A DNA stretch of 64,000 nucleotides from Parapristionchus giblindavisi. Lineage: Eukaryota > Nematoda > Chromadorea > Rhabditida > Diplogasteridae. A program made the position numbers and the translations under genes. Positions 58,517 through 64,000 of the stretch are shown here, in pieces. The notes below the pieces were generated by a model, which had not been told where the DNA came from, did no database searches, and worked only from the letters and a program-made list of their open reading frames with translations. Where the stretch lies: assembly GCA_943737045.1 (NCBI GenBank), contig CALSFV010000294.1, forward strand, positions 409,554 to 473,553, in the 5' to 3' direction. How positions within the stretch are numbered: the stretch's first letter is position 1; the number at the start of each line of letters is the position of its first letter.

Positions 58517-59810
58517 GTGTCTTTGTATCTCTTTTTATTATGTAACTCTTATTGTTGTTCCATTTAAAGTGATCTAGAATAGTAGTTTTCATGATTGTTT
58601 CAATCGTTGTTGTTGTCTTTGTATTATTATTATAAACTATATTATGAAATGAGAAGACCTGAAGATGATGAAAAGAAGTCATAGATGAGAAGACGAAGTG
58701 AATAGTGTTTGCTGTGATATGGCTCTGAGGGATGGGGGAGTCTCCCTCTCCCTCTTGGATCTCTCCCTCTCCCTCTTGGATCTCTCCCCCTCTAGACGGT
58801 GTAAAGCTGCCTCTCCCTCGCCATCTCAACATTAGTTCGTCTTCTTCTTCACCCAGTCCGCCCACACCCATTCTTAGATTAAGAAATACAAATATCGATT
58901 GATTAGTCTATGATCAACTCATCATATTTCATGCATCATATCTCTATTGACTTATCCCGAAAGCCGCTTCTACTTGACAAGTTTACCCTTTCACTCTTGG
59001 CCCCTTCTCTACCTCTTGATCTTCTCTCTCCCTCTCCCACTGTATCTCTATATCATACTGAATGTTCAATCTGGATCTCTCCCTCATCTTCTCCTTCTCA
59101 AATTTCGATTGTCTGAAGTGTGACACTTGAATATCATTCAATTCATTCAGTTCCTTCTTCCGTTCATTCCTTTGAAAATCTCTCATTAATCTATTGTAAT
59201 TATATGGAATATAGGATATCTTCGATCGTTGATCATATTTCATTCTTATTGAATACTTCTTCGCCCTTGTTAATGTGGTGTTAATTTCTTGTAAATGGAA
59301 TTGGAAATTGTTAAAAGGGTGTTAATTTTGTCCACTTGTAAATAGCATTGTAAAAAGCAAATATCTCCGTTCTTTGTAGAGATAGAGACTTGAAACTTCG
59401 TTTATAAGCTTTTTTCGTGGTTTCTAACCGAAAAAACCAAGTTTCAAGTCTCTAACTAATCAGAGAACCGAGATATTTGCTTTTTACAATGCTATTTACT
59501 AGTGGACAAAATTAACACCCTTTTTACAATTTCCAATTCCATTTACAAGAAATTAACACCACATTATACGAAAATGATGGTGTGAAAAATAGCCTTGGAG
59601 TTAGATTTCATATTTATTTCTATCGGATAAAAATTGAATATTTGAGTGAATTGGAATGTCTTCACTAGAATATTCCATCTTATACTATTCCTCAGACATA
59701 CAAATTATTCTATTTTATAATTTTCCATTCATTGTTCATCACGATCATTCTAGACGATACATAACATATTATTGATTGATTGTTTAGATATAATCAAATC
59801 AATCGATATA
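58517..59810. other. spacer with CTCCCT arrays and a palindromic MITE
   Basis: No gene seen. Pyrimidine tracts occur at 58740-58830 (units CTCTTGGATCTCTCCCTC) and near 59020-59100. The palindrome at 59273-59564 is listed separately. Confidence 0.5.
59273..59564. mobile_element. 292-bp palindromic MITE, TA-flanked
   Basis: Left end ATGTGGTGTTAATTTCTTG, right end its complement (to 59564), flanked by TA at 59271-59272 and 59565-59566. The arms are near-perfect, about 130 bp, around a short centre (AAGCTTTTTTCGTGG). Confidence 0.85.
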
Positions 59811-62800
59811 ATGTCTGATGAGGAAGATCCCTATGCAGTATCATCTGATTCTGAAGATGAGAAACCAAGAAAGAAGATTGAGATCGGAGCTAAGGTTGAT
59901 CTATCCTCACTGGTAAGTACACAATGCAGCTCATTAATAAAGATATTATTTATTGATTGGCAAAATCAAAACTTAGGGACCTTCCCAGTATTCAGATGAT
60001 CGAAATTTTTTAAAAGTTTAGAGTGATTGATAGTGCTATTCAGTATCATTACAAACATCTTATCTATATTTATAATCTACACTTAACTCTTCCTATTCTT
60101 TCTTCAATCTTATTCATTTATCACTTTTGTCATAGTCTCTACTATCATTCCACTTAGAATGATAGTTATTGAATTTATTTTATTGTCTCTATATTCGTAT
60201 TAGTATTAGAAAAAAACATTGATTGAAAAGACGTCATTTCATTTATTTTCACGTCTGATTCTTCGTGTATTTACGTATTCGAGATCACGTTGAACAGCTG
60301 TCTCAATCCATCTTCCTGCCAGATACCTATAGAATCTCTCCCTCTAGAATCTCTCCCTCTCCCTTTAGAATCTCTCCCTCTCCCTCAAGAATCTCTCCCT
60401 CTCCTTCTAGAATCTCTCCCTCTCCCTCCTCTCTTCAATCCGAACCTCACTTGTTTTGTGACTCATTGCGAGGGCGAAATTGTTGTTGAGAAATAATAAG
60501 ATGAGGGTCTGGAAAAATCGATTTAATACAAAATGAAATTTAAAAAAAAATATTTAAATTTGATCATCAATCAATATTCATGCTATTGATCAATGAATGA
60601 AATATGTAGAATTAATCGATAATCGATATTTCTAGAAAAAGGGATTAACTGAGACGAGGAGTGAGGTGAAGGATACAACAACCCAAGAAGAATTACAAGC
60701 ATTATCTGGTGCTAAGAAGGTTATTGATTTATTGATTATTGATGGATAGATCGATTTATTTGATATGATATGAAAAAATAAATGTTTAGAAAAAAACGTT
60801 CGAAAAAGATAAATTATTTGGAAAATGTATTAGTATGGCATTTATATCATCTTTATCCAATACTATTCATTACTTAATCCAATATGAAAATTTTCGAAAA
60901 GTGCGAGAACAATTTATATCTCAAATATGAAAAATAGAATAATGGTTAGAAATAATATTGATATAGGGATAACTACTCATTTTCTTATTTAAAAAAAAAC
61001 TTCAAAAAATGAAAAATTGAGGAGGAATTGGCTAAGATGAAGAAAGATTTTGAAGAAGGAAAAATAAAGAATGTAGAAGAAGGAGAAGAAGAAGATGAGG
61101 TTAAGAAGACTATGAGAGAAGAACGAGAGAAACTTACACAGATTGGAAAGGTTACATTGATCTTTGATCTTTTCATCGTTCTGATCTTTGATCTTTTTTA
61201 GGAGAAGTACTCCAAATTCAAGGATAAATTTGAGAATATCGATGCAACAATGGGAGAAAGTTTAGAGGAGAGACTTAAGGTATTCAATATCAATTCAAAA
61301 CATTTGTAAAAAGGTCGAAATATGTTTCGATGATTGGTTTTGATGATTATTCCAATGACTCAATCGATATTATTGATCCGATTAAGAATTAATGAGATGT
61401 CCCAATCTAGTTTGGAAACCTCCACTCTGATCGCGATCTCTCGTTGGTTAAGAGAGTGAGAGAGAATAGCCAGAGTAGAGAATTCAACAGATAATGTTTA
61501 GGACGATGAGTAACTTTCAAATGATTAAAACTATTTAAATATTGTACATAATTGTAGGCCATGGCAGCCGAAAAGGACTTGGAGTTAATCGATAAAAGTC
61601 AATTGAAGAGTGCAAAGGAAAGGTTTGAACACTCAATAGAAATTGAATAGAATAAAGAATGTTATACAACATGAACTAATCATACTAGACATCCCTAATA
61701 CTCTTCCCCTATTTCACTAAGTCTGTTCCCCTTCTCCCTCTCTCCCTCCCTCTCCCTCTCCCTCTCCCTCTCCCTCTCCCTCTCCCCATCCCTCTCCCTC
61801 TCCCTCTCCCTCTCCCTCTCCCTCTCCCTCTCCCTCTGTCTCTCTCCCCGTCCCCTCATGTAGTCAGGATAGTCAGTCCCTCCATCCCTCTCCTTCTTCA
61901 ATGCTTCATCACCATTCTCTTCTTATCTCTTCCTTCACTAAGTTCTTTCTTTTGTTTTCCTTCAGATTATTCAGAATGCCTTGAATATTTGACATTAGAA
62001 AATATTGTACATATAAACATGGATGAAAGACGTTACACTGGTATTTTAAAACTAGAAGTACACTTCCAATCAACACTTTTGTCTTGCTTGTAGTCTTCTT
62101 GAAGTGATCTGGAAGTTAAAAGTGCACTTGTAGGTTATTTTCTAATTTATAATGGTATATTGTTATTAGATTCGAGAAGGGAGAAATGGATTCGACTCCG
62201 ATTGAGAAAGAAAAGATTGAAGTTGGAAGAAGTGAAGAAGATAAGAAAAGAATTCTATCTACATTCAATCGGGTATCAATGTCTACAATTATTGTAAAAC
62301 CAAAAAGAAAAGTTCTAAAAAGGGTTTTTTCTCTTATCTTTTCATTTATTTTGAATACATCATTCTGAGATCATTATACCTTTCATATCATTCAAATTAC
62401 TGATTCTTTTCTGTCTTCAATAGCTCAATCATGAGATGTATAATGGCTTGAATGAGATTAAGTTGTCCAATATTCATTTTATGTTTCTCAAAAATTCAAT
62501 TTATTTAGTAAATAGTAATTTAAATTTTGCCGTTCTCAAGCATGTATTAGATTGGTTTCTAATCTTCATCTAATTCGATCTATTCTTTATTCAACGAATC
62601 TATCTATTATATACAATTGGGAATACAGTGGTGGCCAGAAGGATATCATATTTTGGTTTTTTGAGCATAACTTTTCTTGTAGATAACCGATCACCATGAA
62701 ATTTTTATATAGTGTGTTCAAACATGTTTCACAATGTATACCGAGGCATGGGGCCGGTTTTTCAATTTAGACGGATCCCAGGCTACAGTATCCCAAAATG

Positions 62801-63968
62801 ACCACATGCCTCATTTTGATAACGTGAAGTTGCGACGTATTTTCGTTGTTTTAAACAATTTATTCACCGTTTAAAAAGTATTTACGCATGCTACTATAGT
62901 CATTCATCGATACTGCATATATTTATTAGATATTAATATTCATATCGTAAGCATATTGTAAATTTCAAAAGTATCAACTTTTTTCATCACTTTTGCTTGT
63001 TTCTTGTGATTTTTTAAATGTATATTTCTTGTATTTTTGTTTTTATACTATGGTAATACCGAAAGGTGTGTTATATCTCTTCACTGATACCTTGCCCGTG
63101 AGGTTTGAATGGTCTGAAGCAATCAGAACCTGCTCAACAGTTTATTGAAAACCAGTGTACGATCTCTCGTGTCATCAAAAAGGTTCCCAAATTCGTCATC
63201 AACTGTCAACCCTCATTGCCTGGTGTTTCACGTATTACCTAGGACCTTGATGACAGGAATATCATCAGCGTATCGCGCGATATCCCGAGGGCGAACTCAA
63301 CAATCAACTAGCAAGAAATGACACTATACGGTGCCACTCCTCCTTCGACTCGCACCATCCGTAGACAACCCCAACACGCTGTAACGGTAGAGTTGTTAGT
63401 ACGAAGCCCATAATCTATCCTAAGAACAGAGAGAATCGTCTGAAGTGCGTAAAGGCTCATTTCAAAAGGACAAAAGGGCAGACTAGCGAAAGGTCGTCTG
63501 GTCGGATGAGTCCACGTTCAATCTCTTGGGCTCGGACGACCGGGTTGACGTCCGTAGACCAGTCGGGGCCCCCCACAAGCTCGTCCCCTAGGAGGATCAC
63601 GGAGTCAGAAGTGTCATGGTGCACAGAGATTCGTACTATGTCCTCTGCAGCGAATCAATGGAATCATGATCGCAACGGCTATCGTACGCTCCTCCTCGCC
63701 ACACGTTGTTAGAGCAGCCAGAAGCACGGAAACTAAGTACTAAATTAATATTTATTAATTTAATCTGTTTAATAGTAGATTTGAACCTAAATTGTTGCCC
63801 CAACATCACCCACGTGAGCAATCCACTTTGTTAGTGATTTAATCAATTATTTTGATTGTTGACATGCTGAATATTGTTAATAAATTTGTTTAATTGATTT
63901 TTAAGGAATATTCGTGAAAAAAACCAAAAAAAACCGCATGAATACATTTAAAAATTACAGGAGAAGTA
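59811..63968 (+). CDS. charged coiled-coil protein, unknown
   Basis: Seven exons close in phase to 189 aa: 59811-59912, 60636-60719, 61022-61150, 61202-61279, 61558-61622, 62170-62272, and a last one of three codons (EK then TAA) at about 63960-63968. The product is acidic at the start ([20 protein letters not shown]), then highly charged and helical ([40 protein letters not shown]). The ERFEKG spacing recalls actin-associated repeat proteins, but that is only suggestive. The first exon follows TTGTTTAG, possibly a trans-splice acceptor. The last intron (1.7 kb) contains a Tc1 relic. If that final exon is wrong, the frame continues past 62273 to about 62368. Confidence 0.6.
60335..60430. repeat. 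tandem TCTAGAATCTCTCCCTC-type array
   Basis: About five imperfect units of 18-24 bp, each AGAATCTCTCCCTCTCC, within the first intron of the coiled-coil gene. The ORFs here (SLPLP repeats) are artefacts. Confidence 0.85.
61735..61850. repeat. long CTCCCT hexamer array
   Basis: About 19 near-perfect CTCCCT units in an intron of the coiled-coil gene; the opposite strand is (AGGGAG)n, with runs of three G that could form G-quadruplexes. Confidence 0.9.
62636..63720 (+). pseudogene. decayed Tc1-family transposon
   Basis: The left end (CAGTGGTGGCCAGAAGGATA after TA 62634-62635) is close to the C. elegans Tc1 terminal repeat. Inside, broken frames retain transposase traces: [24 protein letters not shown] at about 63405-63460 and [20 protein letters not shown] at about 63498-63560 (the first catalytic Asp region). 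Many frameshifts and stops are present. No matching right terminal repeat was found; an A-rich tract at about 63918-63942 might be its remnant. Confidence 0.75.
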
Positions 63969-63980
63969 ACTTCAATAAAA

Positions 63981-64000
63981 TGAGCGGTCACGGTCATTTT
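63981..64000 (+). CDS. possible start of a further gene, cut by window end
   Basis: An ATG at 63981 opens MSGHGHF and runs off the window. It lies about 12 bp after the inferred stop of the coiled-coil gene. Too little sequence to identify. Confidence 0.2.

Noticed and set aside
61695..61901. RERERE-rich ORF
   Set aside because: Pure hexamer-repeat artefact within an intron.
1..64000. CRISPR array, prokaryotic operons or riboswitches
   Set aside because: All genes are spliced eukaryotic genes; tandem repeats lack unique spacers.

Overview
The window is nuclear DNA from a free-living or parasitic nematode, most like a clade V (Rhabditid) worm. The evidence is AT-rich DNA with compact genes, short GT-AG introns ending in TTTCAG, nematode-specific gene families (patched-related RND protein, SXP/RAL-2, gustatory-like 7TM), tightly packed co-linear genes with outron-like acceptors before the ATG, and Tc1/mariner elements. 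I cannot name the species. Gene models were assembled by hand from ORFs, splice signals and reading-phase continuity. Where I say the phases close, every exon joins in frame.

Layout. 1-1.0 kb: a short multi-exon membrane protein. 2.8-3.3 kb: palindromic TA-flanked element. 3.9-6.2 kb: two divergent secreted SXP/RAL-2-type genes, one truncated. 6.8-7.7 kb: internally deleted mariner. 8.9-15.0 kb: a family of tiny single-pass membrane proteins sharing one exon plan, one copy hit by a 1.45 kb fold-back element. 15.6-20.2 kb: a small membrane protein and a gustatory-receptor-like gene (5' end unresolved). 21.6-29.9 kb (minus): a complete 22-exon patched-related gene of 891 aa. 31.3-34.4 kb (plus): CTU1 (tRNA wobble-uridine thiolation). 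34.7-38.9 kb (minus): IFRD1/2. From 39.5 kb to the end all genes run on the plus strand: serine palmitoyltransferase small subunit, ATG12, an AMSH-like JAMM protein with a broken metal motif, XPC (with a U6 snRNA antisense in an intron), a tiny membrane protein, ALKBH1, and a charged coiled-coil protein. This run may hold one or more operons. XPC and ALKBH1 are both DNA/RNA damage or demethylation genes.

Repeats are a main theme. There are at least ten near-perfect palindromes (fold-back or MITE elements), several flanked by TA. Two carry unusual cargo: a tRNA-like Pol III promoter in both arms (42.9-43.8 kb), and a 287-bp satellite-like tandem array whose units keep an open frame (45.1-47.2 kb). 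A tRNA-derived SINE with a 12-bp target duplication lies in an XPC intron. Short GATCAAA runs near 3' splice sites and CTCCCT arrays recur throughout.
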